Shown in pieces: positions 1 through 4,925 of a DNA stretch of 6,361 bases (position 1 is the first letter of the stretch; every line of letters starts with the position of its first letter). Under the pieces are notes generated by a model. That model worked only from the letters and a program-made list of their open reading frames with translations. It was not told the DNA's origin and did no database searches. Location of the stretch: NCBI GenBank assembly GCA_050012355.1, contig JBEKHI010000456.1, forward strand, positions 1 through 6,361, given 5' to 3'. The position numbers were made by a program, and so were the translations under genes. The DNA comes from JBEKHI01 sp050012355 (GTDB taxonomy: Bacteria; Actinomycetota; Actinomycetes; Streptosporangiales; Streptosporangiaceae).

Positions 1-1
1 G

Positions 2-1336
2 ACAGCGGTCGCGGCGGCGGCCGAGACCGCCACGCCCGATTGGATTAACGTCACGGCGGCGGCTTACGGCGCCGATCCGACTGGCAGTAACGACTCCACC
101 ACCGCGTTCAAGGACGCGGTCAGCGCGGCCAGTGCTGGAAGCGTCGTCTACATACCGGCCGGGACATACAAGATCTCCAGCACGGTGACCTGCACGACCG
201 TCCCGGTGTATTTCGTGGGCGACGGGGCGTGGGCTTCGATCATTGAATTCACCGGCAGCGGTGATTGCTTCCGTATCTACGATGACACGACCTACAACAG
301 CCGGACCAAGTGGTCCGGCGGTTTCATTGGCATCACGATCGACGGCTCCAACGCCAGCGCCAGCGCGGCCTCAACCGCCCTGCACGTGGGAGACCTGCTG
401 CAGTACGAGCTTGACCTCACCGTGCAGAACTTCGGCACGTCGGGGAGCATCGGCGTGCACCTGGACAATAACTACTACTGGACCGAGCAGCTTTACGGCC
501 GGATCTACGCGCAGAACTGCGCCAACCATGTCGTCTTCGACTGGACAAGCGGCACCGCGAGCACCAGCAGCGGCAGCTTTGAGCGCTGCGACCTGGACGT
601 CTACATCGACCAGGTCGGCGCGGACTTCGACGGTATCGTGTTCCAGAATGGTGCCTTTATCACCAACGGCTCACTGAAACTCCGCGGAAACTTCGGTTCA
701 AGCAGTTCGTCGGTAAGCTCGGCGGCCCTCAAGCTGACCGGCTCACAGGACACGAACGGTTACAACAGTGCCTCCGGCATCATCGACAGCTCGCTGGACT
801 TCGGCGTTGAGTGCGGCTCGGGCGACTACACGCCGCAGACCATCGTGTTCGGCTCCGCCGCGAACACGATCAGCGGCTGCACCGGCCTGCTGAACTTCGG
901 CGCCGCGGGTGACACCTTCACCGCGTCCAACAACGACGACAACATCTGGAACTTCATGGGCCAGGTCGGCGGGGACAGCGCGCTGCCCAACCAGTGGGCC
1001 ACCTACAGTAGCGGCTTCCCCACCGGCATCACCGGCCACGTGGCCTTCCGCGCGCTGCCGACCGGCAACGAGGTGATAGTCAGCTGGGCACTCACCATTG
1101 CCGCCGACACGACGATGAAGAACGGTGACACCATCGTCACCGTGAACAGCCGGTACGCCTACACCGACAACAAGGTCATCCCCGCCAACATCGCCGGCGC
1201 GGACCTGACAGGAAACGTGTACGCCCCCGCCTACCTGACCCCCGCGGCCGAGTTCCAGTACAACGGCCCGTCCTATGAGGGCTCAGGTGACTCCTGGTGG
1301 TTCGGGCAGGGCGTCTATACCCTCAGCCTCGGTTAA
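2..1336 (+). CDS. Pectate-lyase-superfamily right-handed beta-helix protein, 5' end outside the window
   Basis: The reading frame is open from base 2, so the true start lies to the left; 444 residues and the TAA stop are visible. The first in-frame GTG (185) is not the start, because the conserved family N-terminus lies before it: residues 16-60 read NVTAAAYGADPTG, then NDSTTAF, then VVYIPAGTYKIS. This is the usual opening of the pectate-lyase-superfamily (Pectate_lyase_3 type) beta-helix, followed by a typical VGDG turn. The middle is rich in Ser, Thr, Gly and Asn with alternating hydrophobic residues, as expected for beta-helix coils. The last ~100 residues (from about RALPTGNEVIVSW) look like a separate beta-rich C-terminal domain. 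The fold is known from polysaccharide lyases, hydrolases and phage tail spikes; I see no identifiable catalytic set, so enzyme activity is not claimed. Signal peptide, if any, is off the edge. It stands alone on this strand and ends at a strong terminator. Confidence 0.82.
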   Translation, partial: TAVAAAAETATPDWINVTAAAYGADPTGSNDSTTAFKDAVSAASAGSVVYIPAGTYKISSTVTCTTVPVYFVGDGAWASIIEFTGSGDCFRIYDDTTYNSRTKWSGGFIGITIDGSNASASAASTALHVGDLLQYELDLTVQNFGTSGSIGVHLDNNYYWTEQLYGRIYAQNCANHVVFDWTSGTASTSSGSFERCDLDVYIDQVGADFDGIVFQNGAFITNGSLKLRGNFGSSSSSVSSAALKLTGSQDTNGYNSASGIIDSSLDFGVECGSGDYTPQTIVFGSAANTISGCTGLLNFGAAGDTFTASNNDDNIWNFMGQVGGDSALPNQWATYSSGFPTGITGHVAFRALPTGNEVIVSWALTIAADTTMKNGDTIVTVNSRYAYTDNKVIPANIAGADLTGNVYAPAYLTPAAEFQYNGPSYEGSGDSWWFGQGVYTLSLG

Positions 1337-1361
1337 GCCCCCCAGCGCCGAGGCGGAGGTG

Positions 1362-1406
1362 AACGGGGCGGTCCACGCCTGCCACGTGGACCGCCCCGTT
1401 CTTTTT
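1362..1406 (+). terminator. Strong intrinsic terminator of the beta-helix gene
   Basis: A perfect 16-bp stem, AACGGGGCGGTCCACG (1362-1377) against CGTGGACCGCCCCGTT (1385-1400), encloses a 7-base loop. It is followed by C and five T residues (1402-1406), and begins 25 bases after the TAA stop. The T-run is only on the + side, so termination should act mainly on the rightward transcript. The stem also lies downstream of the convergent membrane-protein gene, whose stop is at 1465, but there is no A-run on the left to make it a good terminator for that strand. Confidence 0.93.
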
Positions 1407-1464
1407 GCCAGAGATATTTGCCAGAAACAACTGTAGCGATCCGCCGAGGCTGGGATCGACAAGC

Positions 1465-2109
1465 TCACCGGACAGCAGGCCCGACGGCGCCGTTCCCTTC
1501 GCGCGCGGATAACGACCGGACGTGGGCACCGGCCGGCGGGTAGCCCGCGGCGGCGTGGGCCCTGGCGTGGACCATCTTCACGTACCGACGAGTGCCGAGC
1601 ATCGGGACGACGAACCCGAGGATCTGGAAGACCATCCGGACGAGAACGTCGCCCCCAGCGTGGATGACGACCAGCAAGATGAGGGCGGAGACGGTCATGC
1701 TCGCGGCCCAGATCGTAGTAATCACGACGTTGGAGTGCGCGAAGGCCGGCTGGCTCCAGACCTCGGGCGGCGTCGACTGCTTAGCGATGCCGAGGGTGAA
1801 CGGGTGGCGAGCGGCGAGCGAGCCCCAGGCGATGGCGGCTAGCGTCGTGCTCGACAGGGCGGCGGCGTAGGTGAGCGCGCCCGAATGCGGGACGGCGAAG
1901 GCCACGATGGCCATTGCGGCGAAGAAGACCGCCGATCCGGTCTCGATGATGAGCGCCTCGAAGGTGCTGTGTTCTTTCCTGACCTTGTAGGCGATGACCA
2001 GCACGGTCACGACTAGCGCGGCCACGGTGCCCCGTTGCTGGGCGGAGGCCGTATGCCCGGCTAGCACGGCGTAGACGATCCATGGGAGGAAGGTACGTAG
2101 GTAGGACAC
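1465..2109 (-). CDS. Multi-pass membrane protein of unknown function, divergent from padR
   Basis: The protein is 214 residues if it starts at the GTG at 2109. That start is preferred over the ATG at 2244 because GAGGAG lies 8 bases upstream of it, and the longer reading would run through the whole divergent promoter region and into padR. Hydrophobic segments are at about residues 3-18, 28-43, 53-73, 77-99, 128-149 and 155-172, giving five or six membrane passes. Basic stretches such as KVRKEH (42-47) and RRY (174-176) suggest cytoplasmic loops. A polar loop, PFTLGIAKQSTPPEVW (103-118), sits between segments 4 and 5. The overall look recalls small actinobacterial integral membrane proteins of unknown function and, loosely, septation-protein-A-like proteins; I do not recognise a named family. 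It shares a control region with padR, so it may be a PadR target. Any link with the LysE-type exporter is inference. Confidence 0.8.
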   Translation of the reverse strand: MSYLRTFLPWIVYAVLAGHTASAQQRGTVAALVVTVLVIAYKVRKEHSTFEALIIETGSAVFFAAMAIVAFAVPHSGALTYAAALSSTTLAAIAWGSLAARHPFTLGIAKQSTPPEVWSQPAFAHSNVVITTIWAASMTVSALILLVVIHAGGDVLVRMVFQILGFVVPMLGTRRYVKMVHARAHAAAGYPPAGAHVRSLSAREGNGAVGPAVR

Positions 2110-2117
2110 GGGAGGGT

Positions 2118-2123
2118 CTCCTC
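2118..2123 (-). promoter_or_regulatory. Ribosome binding site fixing the GTG start of the membrane protein
   Basis: Read on the minus strand this is GAGGAG, 8 bases before the GTG at 2109. It is the strongest Shine-Dalgarno match in the region and argues for GTG 2109 over the more distant upstream ATG codons at 2244, 2205 and 2175. Confidence 0.8.
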
Positions 2124-2150
2124 GGTTGACGTTCCACTTTTGACAGGTTG

Positions 2151-2180
2151 AGAGTAGAAGGTCCAAAAATGACATGTCAA
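2151..2180 (-). promoter_or_regulatory. Sigma70-like promoter of the membrane-protein gene
   Basis: On the minus strand a perfect -35 TTGACA (2180-2175) is followed after 18 bases by TACTCT (2156-2151) as -10. Transcription would begin near 2144, leaving about a 35-base leader that contains the GAGGAG ribosome site. The -35 box lies inside the right half of the 2170-2179 palindrome, so a bound regulator would block it. Confidence 0.65.
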
Positions 2181-2196
2181 CCGGAATGGGTAGAAT
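2169..2196 (+). promoter_or_regulatory. Promoter of padR, probably giving a leaderless mRNA
   Basis: The -35 ATGACA (2169-2174, one mismatch to TTGACA) and -10 TAGAAT (2191-2196) are separated by 16 bases. The A of the padR ATG is 8 bases past the -10, which is where transcription should start. There is no Shine-Dalgarno sequence at a useful distance before that ATG (the nearest purine stretch, GGAATGGG at 2183-2190, is 13 bases away and ends next to the -10 box). Leaderless mRNAs are common in actinobacteria. Confidence 0.65.
2170..2179. promoter_or_regulatory. Palindromic operator shared by both divergent promoters, probable PadR site
   Basis: TGACATGTCA is a perfect 10-bp palindrome that overlaps the -35 boxes of both the padR promoter and the opposite promoter. 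PadR-type repressors are dimers that usually bind short palindromes in their own promoter. Related half-sites lie nearby: TGACA at 2141-2145, near the predicted start of the leftward transcript, and CGGTTGAC at 2123-2130, which is the exact reverse complement of GTCAACCG at 2176-2183. Assignment to PadR is inference from position. Confidence 0.6.
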
Positions 2197-2203
2197 CGTC
2201 GTC

Positions 2204-2728
2204 ATGAGTTTGTCCCACGTGCTGCTCGGCCTGCTGGCCGACAAGCCGGCCAGCGGCTACGACCTGCTGAAACGGTTCGAGATCTCGCTGGCAAACGTGT
2301 GGCCCGCCCGGCAGAGCCAGATCTACACTGAGCTCGGCCGACTCGCCGAGAGCGGGCTGATCGAGGTGGCCGCCGAGGGGCCACGGGGCCGCAAGGACTA
2401 CGCCCTCACCGACGCCGGCCTGGCCGAGCTACGCCGCTGGCTGACCGAGACCAAGCCTGGCAAGAACCGCCGCAACGAGGCGATGACGCGCGTGTTCTTC
2501 CTCGACGTCCTGACCAAGGACCAGGCGCTGGCTTACCTCACGGGCATGGCCGCCCAGTCAGCCCGGGATGCCGACCAACTCAAAGCTCTTGATGAGTCGA
2601 TCCCCTGGGACGACAGCGGCCTGGCGATCTACGGCCACCTGGCACTGGAATGGGGCCACCGCCTCGCGGCCATGCAACACGAATGGGCAGAGTGGGCAGC
2701 CGCTCAGATCGCAGCGCGACCTGGCTAA
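2204..2728 (+). CDS. PadR-family transcriptional regulator
   Basis: A cytoplasmic DNA-binding repressor of 174 residues, a normal size for PadR proteins that have the second, alpha-helical domain. The N-terminal winged helix covers about residues 4-75 and shows the family pattern: MSLSHVLLGLLADKPASGYD, then VWPARQSQIYTELGRL (the recognition-helix region), then GLIEV, GRKDYALTDAG (the wing) and LRRWL. Residues about 91-168 form the C-terminal helical dimerisation domain (Vir_act_alpha_C type), with FFLDVLTKDQALAYL and a Trp-rich end, EWGHRLAAMQHEWAEW. The ATG at 2204 is chosen over the in-frame ATG at 2174 because the family normally begins MSLxHxLLGLL and because the -10 box lies immediately upstream. 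It diverges from the membrane-protein gene and is followed closely by the LysE-type exporter. It probably represses itself and one or both neighbours, with a small ligand as inducer; the ligand cannot be read from the sequence. Confidence 0.93.
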   Translation: MSLSHVLLGLLADKPASGYDLLKRFEISLANVWPARQSQIYTELGRLAESGLIEVAAEGPRGRKDYALTDAGLAELRRWLTETKPGKNRRNEAMTRVFFLDVLTKDQALAYLTGMAAQSARDADQLKALDESIPWDDSGLAIYGHLALEWGHRLAAMQHEWAEWAAAQIAARPG

Positions 2729-2757
2729 CGGCGCAGCGAATAATGCACCCTAGTCAT

Positions 2758-3393
2758 ATGCACCATTTCATCACTATTTTGCCAACGTTCTCCCTTGCCT
2801 GCCTGGTGGTGGTCGCCTTGCCCGGGCCCGCCACGGCCTTGTTCCTGCACCGCACGATTCGCGACGGGCGCCGCAGCGGTCTGGCGGCGGTGGCTGGGAA
2901 CGAGATCGGCGTGTTCTCCTGGGCACTCGCAGCGGGCGCGGGGCTCACCTCGCTACTGCGCGCGAACCTGTTGCTGTTCGACGCGCTGCACATCGCTGGC
3001 GGCATAGTGCTGGCGTGGCTTGGGATCTCCGCCTGGCGAGCCGCCCGGCGTGATGAGGAACCGCGGGAGGTGGCCCCGCGCGGACGCACGCCACTCGGGG
3101 CGTTCCGCGCGTCGCTGGTATCGATCGCGGCGAACCCGAAGGCGGCAGTGTTCGCGTTCGTCTTCTATCCTGAGTTCCTGCCGCGGCACGGCGATGTCCT
3201 GGCGACGACCCTGGCACTCGCGACGTTCCAGGTCCTGGTCATCGACGGCCCGTACTGCGTGGGGATCGTCCTGCTAGCCGACCGGATCAGGCCCTGGCTG
3301 TCCCGGGCCGAGATCCGCCGCCGCATGGAGCGAGTCCTGGGCGCCGTCCTGGTTGCCCTGGGCATCGAACTCGCCGCCACCGCGTCCCGCTAG
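2758..3393 (+). CDS. LysE/RhtB-family amino-acid or metabolite exporter
   Basis: An inner-membrane exporter of 211 residues, typical of the family (about 200-215). Family marks are PGPATALFL (22-30) after the first membrane segment, a GRRSGLAAVAGNEIG stretch (37-51), and ANPKAAVFAFVFYPEFLP (125-142), which matches the conserved NPK motif. Hydrophobic segments lie at about 6-28, 41-66, 70-93, 117-140, 148-172 and 192-208, with a charged cytoplasmic loop between about 94 and 112. The family exports lysine, arginine, threonine, homoserine or other small molecules; the substrate cannot be told here. Start choice is uncertain: ATG 2758 or ATG 2743 (five residues more) both lack a clear ribosome site. 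The gap to padR is only 14-29 bases, so co-transcription is likely. The frame is open back to 2650 inside padR, but that part has no family similarity. Confidence 0.9.
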   Translation: MHHFITILPTFSLACLVVVALPGPATALFLHRTIRDGRRSGLAAVAGNEIGVFSWALAAGAGLTSLLRANLLLFDALHIAGGIVLAWLGISAWRAARRDEEPREVAPRGRTPLGAFRASLVSIAANPKAAVFAFVFYPEFLPRHGDVLATTLALATFQVLVIDGPYCVGIVLLADRIRPWLSRAEIRRRMERVLGAVLVALGIELAATASR

Positions 3394-3454
3394 CGCGGCG
3401 AGGGTCATCCGGTGCTGATGTTGCTTCTGTGATCGAGGATCTCGAGTTCTGATC
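3394..3454. other. Gap between the exporter and the palindromic element
   Basis: There is no gene here. A small hairpin TCGAG-GAT-CTCGA (3434-3446) and three GATC sites are present, but there is no T-run, so no clear terminator for the padR-exporter transcript can be assigned. Confidence 0.5.
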
Positions 3455-3751
3455 CTGATGAGTGCTACACCAACCAGCAAGCCTGGTTCATCCCGAGGGG
3501 ATGGTCGCGGTGGCGTGAAAGTGGCGCGGGCTGCGGGTCGTGGCGTGCTGCTGCCGCGGGCGGCGCTGTGTGGAGGCATCTTCTCCCGGGTTAGTACACC
3601 CCGGCTGCCGGGCATATCCGGTATTACGGACGGGAAATGTGCGCTAAGCCGGGAGAAGTCAGCTGGCAGCCAGCGGGTTCGGGCCGGCTGCCACGCCCAG
3701 CCGAGGTGGAGGACTTTCCAGTTAGAGCGTGGTTGGTGTAGCACTCACCAG
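3455..3751. repeat. 297-bp imperfect palindrome with 22-bp terminal inverted repeats (MITE-like element or structured RNA)
   Basis: The two ends, 3455-3476 and 3730-3751, are inverted copies matching at 21 of 22 positions; the core is GAGTGCTACACCAACCA on the left. Further inverted pairs are nested in the same order inside: GAAAGT (3517-3522) with ACTTTC (3713-3718), GGCTG (3529-3533) with CAGCC (3698-3702), GTGGC (3540-3544) with GCCAC (3690-3694), and a long central stem (3580-3594 with 3644-3658). So the whole unit can fold on itself. Local hairpins also occur: AACCAG with CTGGTT (3472-3488), CATCCC with GGGATG (3489-3503), and TGGCAGCC with GGCTGCCA (3664-3693). No convincing protein is encoded. 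No target-site duplication is visible at the ends. It could be a non-autonomous transposable element or a folded non-coding RNA; the sequence alone does not decide. Confidence 0.72.
3580..3658. other. Central branched stem of the palindromic element
   Basis: CTTCTCCCGGGTTAG (3580-3594) pairs with CTAAGCCGGGAGAAG (3644-3658), 14 of 15 positions. Two small hairpins sit inside: CCCGG-CTG-CCGGG (3600-3612) and TCCG-GTATTA-CGGA (3617-3630). Together they make a cloverleaf-like tip. It is not a tRNA: the outer stem is too long and there is no T-arm or anticodon arm of normal geometry. It may be a cruciform recognised by a protein or the tip of a structured RNA. Confidence 0.65.
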
Positions 3752-3765
3752 CGAAAGACGTGGTC

Positions 3766-3829
3766 GCGGCGCGCAGCCGAACAGACCGCGGCGCAGCCGA
3801 ACAGACCGCGGCGCGCAGCCGAACAGACC
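3766..3829. repeat. Three tandem 22/20/22-bp GC-rich repeats
   Basis: The units are 3766-3787, 3788-3807 and 3808-3829. They share GCGGCGC at the front and AGCCGAACAGACC at the back; the middle unit lacks one GC pair. A partial fourth unit starts at 3830 (GCGGGGTCAGCCG) and runs into the end of the prenyl synthase gene. The junctions create three self-complementary CCGCGG sites (3786, 3806, 3828), so any two can pair in RNA. Because the array sits directly after the stop codon of the leftward gene, it could act as a 3' structure or transcription brake, but there is no T-run typical of an intrinsic terminator. It is too short, and lacks spacers, to be a CRISPR array. Confidence 0.85.
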
Positions 3830-3835
3830 GCGGGG

Positions 3836-4831
3836 TCAGCCGGTGCGGGTGATTACGTAGTCGCAGAGCGACTCGAAGGCGGCGCGGGCTGGTATGTCGG
3901 GCAGTCCGCCGAGTAGCTCACGGGCACCGTTGGCCCAGCGGCGGATGTCGGCGCGGGCGGCTTCGAGCGCGGCGGAGGACCGGAGCAGGGTCAGCGCCTC
4001 GGCGAGCAGTTCCGGGTCGGCCAGTTCGGGCTGGGACAGCAGCTCACGGAGCCGGCCGTCAGCGGAGGAGTCCGAGCGCAGCGCGTAGAAGACCGGCAGC
4101 GTCCGCACACCCTGCCGCAGATCGGTGCCGGGAGCTTTACCCGACTCAGACGATTCGGAGACCACATCGATAATGTCATCGGTAAGCTGCCAGGCAACGC
4201 CGATCTGCTCGCAAGCGCGAGCGATCAGGTCGGTCTGCTTATCCGGCGTGCCGGAGAACATGGCGCCGAACCGGCCAGAGGTGGCGATCAACGAGCCGGT
4301 CTTCTCGCTGATCACGTACATGTAGTGCTCTAGCGGATCCTGGCCTGAGCGCGGACCGACAGTCTCGGCCAGCTGGCCCGCGACCAGACGGCTGAAGGTC
4401 TCTGCCTGGATACGGACCGCATCCGCGCCTAGATCGGAGAGAATGTCGGAGGCCCGGGCGAACAGCCAGTCCCCCGCCAGGATGGCGATCGAGTTGGTCC
4501 AGTGGGCGTTGACGGACTCGCTACCCCGCCGGATCGTGGCCTCGTCCATCACGTCGTCATGGAAAAGAGTTCCCAGGTGGGTCAGCTCGACCGCCACGGC
4601 CGCCTGCTGGACCCGCGGGTCGGCCGGGTCACCGAAATGGGCGGCCAGCAGCACCAGCATGGGCCTGAATCGCTTGCCTCCAGCGGCCAGCCCGTGCCGG
4701 GCGATCTCGGTGAGCACCTCGTCCGTGGGGTGGACGATCTCCCGCAGGGCGGACTCCACCCCTTCCAGACCCGCCGCCAGATCAGCGGCGAGTGCGGTAT
4801 CCGCCAACTCGACGGGGAGGGCCATGCTCAC
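3836..4831 (-). CDS. Long-chain polyprenyl diphosphate synthase (menaquinone side chain)
   Basis: A cytoplasmic trans-prenyltransferase that adds isopentenyl diphosphate units head-to-tail to an allylic diphosphate. The 331-residue length is normal for the family. Visible motifs are GGKRFRP (51-57, substrate diphosphate binding), the first aspartate-rich motif DDVMD (92-96) followed by RRGSESVN (101-108), EKTGSLI (176-182), the second aspartate-rich motif DDIID (218-222), and GKAPGTDLRQG (231-241). The fourth and fifth residues before the first DDxxD are Thr88 and Gly87, small rather than aromatic, which in this family fits long products; the exact chain length cannot be read. Its position just behind nuoN suggests that it makes the menaquinone tail for the respiratory chain; it may be annotated elsewhere as hepS/ispB/grcC type. 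The GTG at 4831 has GGAG five bases upstream; ATG 4825, two codons on, has the same GGAG eleven bases upstream and is the alternative. Confidence 0.95.
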   Translation of the reverse strand: MSMALPVELADTALAADLAAGLEGVESALREIVHPTDEVLTEIARHGLAAGGKRFRPMLVLLAAHFGDPADPRVQQAAVAVELTHLGTLFHDDVMDEATIRRGSESVNAHWTNSIAILAGDWLFARASDILSDLGADAVRIQAETFSRLVAGQLAETVGPRSGQDPLEHYMYVISEKTGSLIATSGRFGAMFSGTPDKQTDLIARACEQIGVAWQLTDDIIDVVSESSESGKAPGTDLRQGVRTLPVFYALRSDSSADGRLRELLSQPELADPELLAEALTLLRSSAALEAARADIRRWANGARELLGGLPDIPARAAFESLCDYVITRTG

Positions 4832-4836
4832 ACGAA

Positions 4837-4840
4837 CTCC
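4837..4840 (-). promoter_or_regulatory. Weak ribosome site before the prenyl synthase
   Basis: GGAG on the minus strand lies 5 bases before GTG 4831 and 11 bases before ATG 4825. Neither spacing is ideal, so the start stays uncertain by two codons. The 94-base gap between nuoN and this gene (4832-4925) holds no terminator or clear promoter, so the two genes may be read on one transcript. Confidence 0.45.
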
Positions 4841-4925
4841 AGGTATCCGACCGGCGGCACACCGCGCGCCGCCCGAACTCTCCAGTATGCCTGGTTCAGC
4901 GACACCCAGCTAGCAGCGCCCCCCA

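Noticed and set aside
1404..1425. Direct repeat TTTGCCAGA (1404-1412 and 1417-1425) after the terminator
   Set aside because: Two 9-base copies 13 bases apart with no further copies or context; too little to call an element or attachment site.
2110..2244. Longer N-terminus for the membrane protein starting at ATG 2244
   Set aside because: It would read through the divergent promoters, the palindrome and the first codons of padR, while GTG 2109 has a strong ribosome site and leads straight into the first hydrophobic segment.
2650..2757. Longer N-terminus for the exporter starting inside padR
   Set aside because: The added residues are Arg-rich without family similarity and overlap the end of padR; the LysE family normally begins within a few residues of the first membrane helix.
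3580..3658. tRNA gene or riboswitch
   Set aside because: The fold has a 15-bp outer stem and only two inner hairpins, without T-loop or anticodon features; no known riboswitch core is recognisable, and no downstream gene on either strand is placed to be controlled by it.
3274..3744. A 156-codon minus-strand frame across the palindromic element and the exporter's end
   Set aside because: It overlaps the well-supported exporter, crosses the inverted repeat structure, has no ribosome site or recognisable motif, and its composition (Arg, Pro, Ser) is that of a shadow frame.
3766..3829. CRISPR array
   Set aside because: The units are contiguous with no unique spacers, and there are only three of them.
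3458..3916. A 152-codon + strand frame through the non-coding region
   Set aside because: It consists of the palindromic element, the tandem repeats and the antisense of the prenyl synthase end. The repetitive AEQTA peptide is only a by-product of the DNA repeat.
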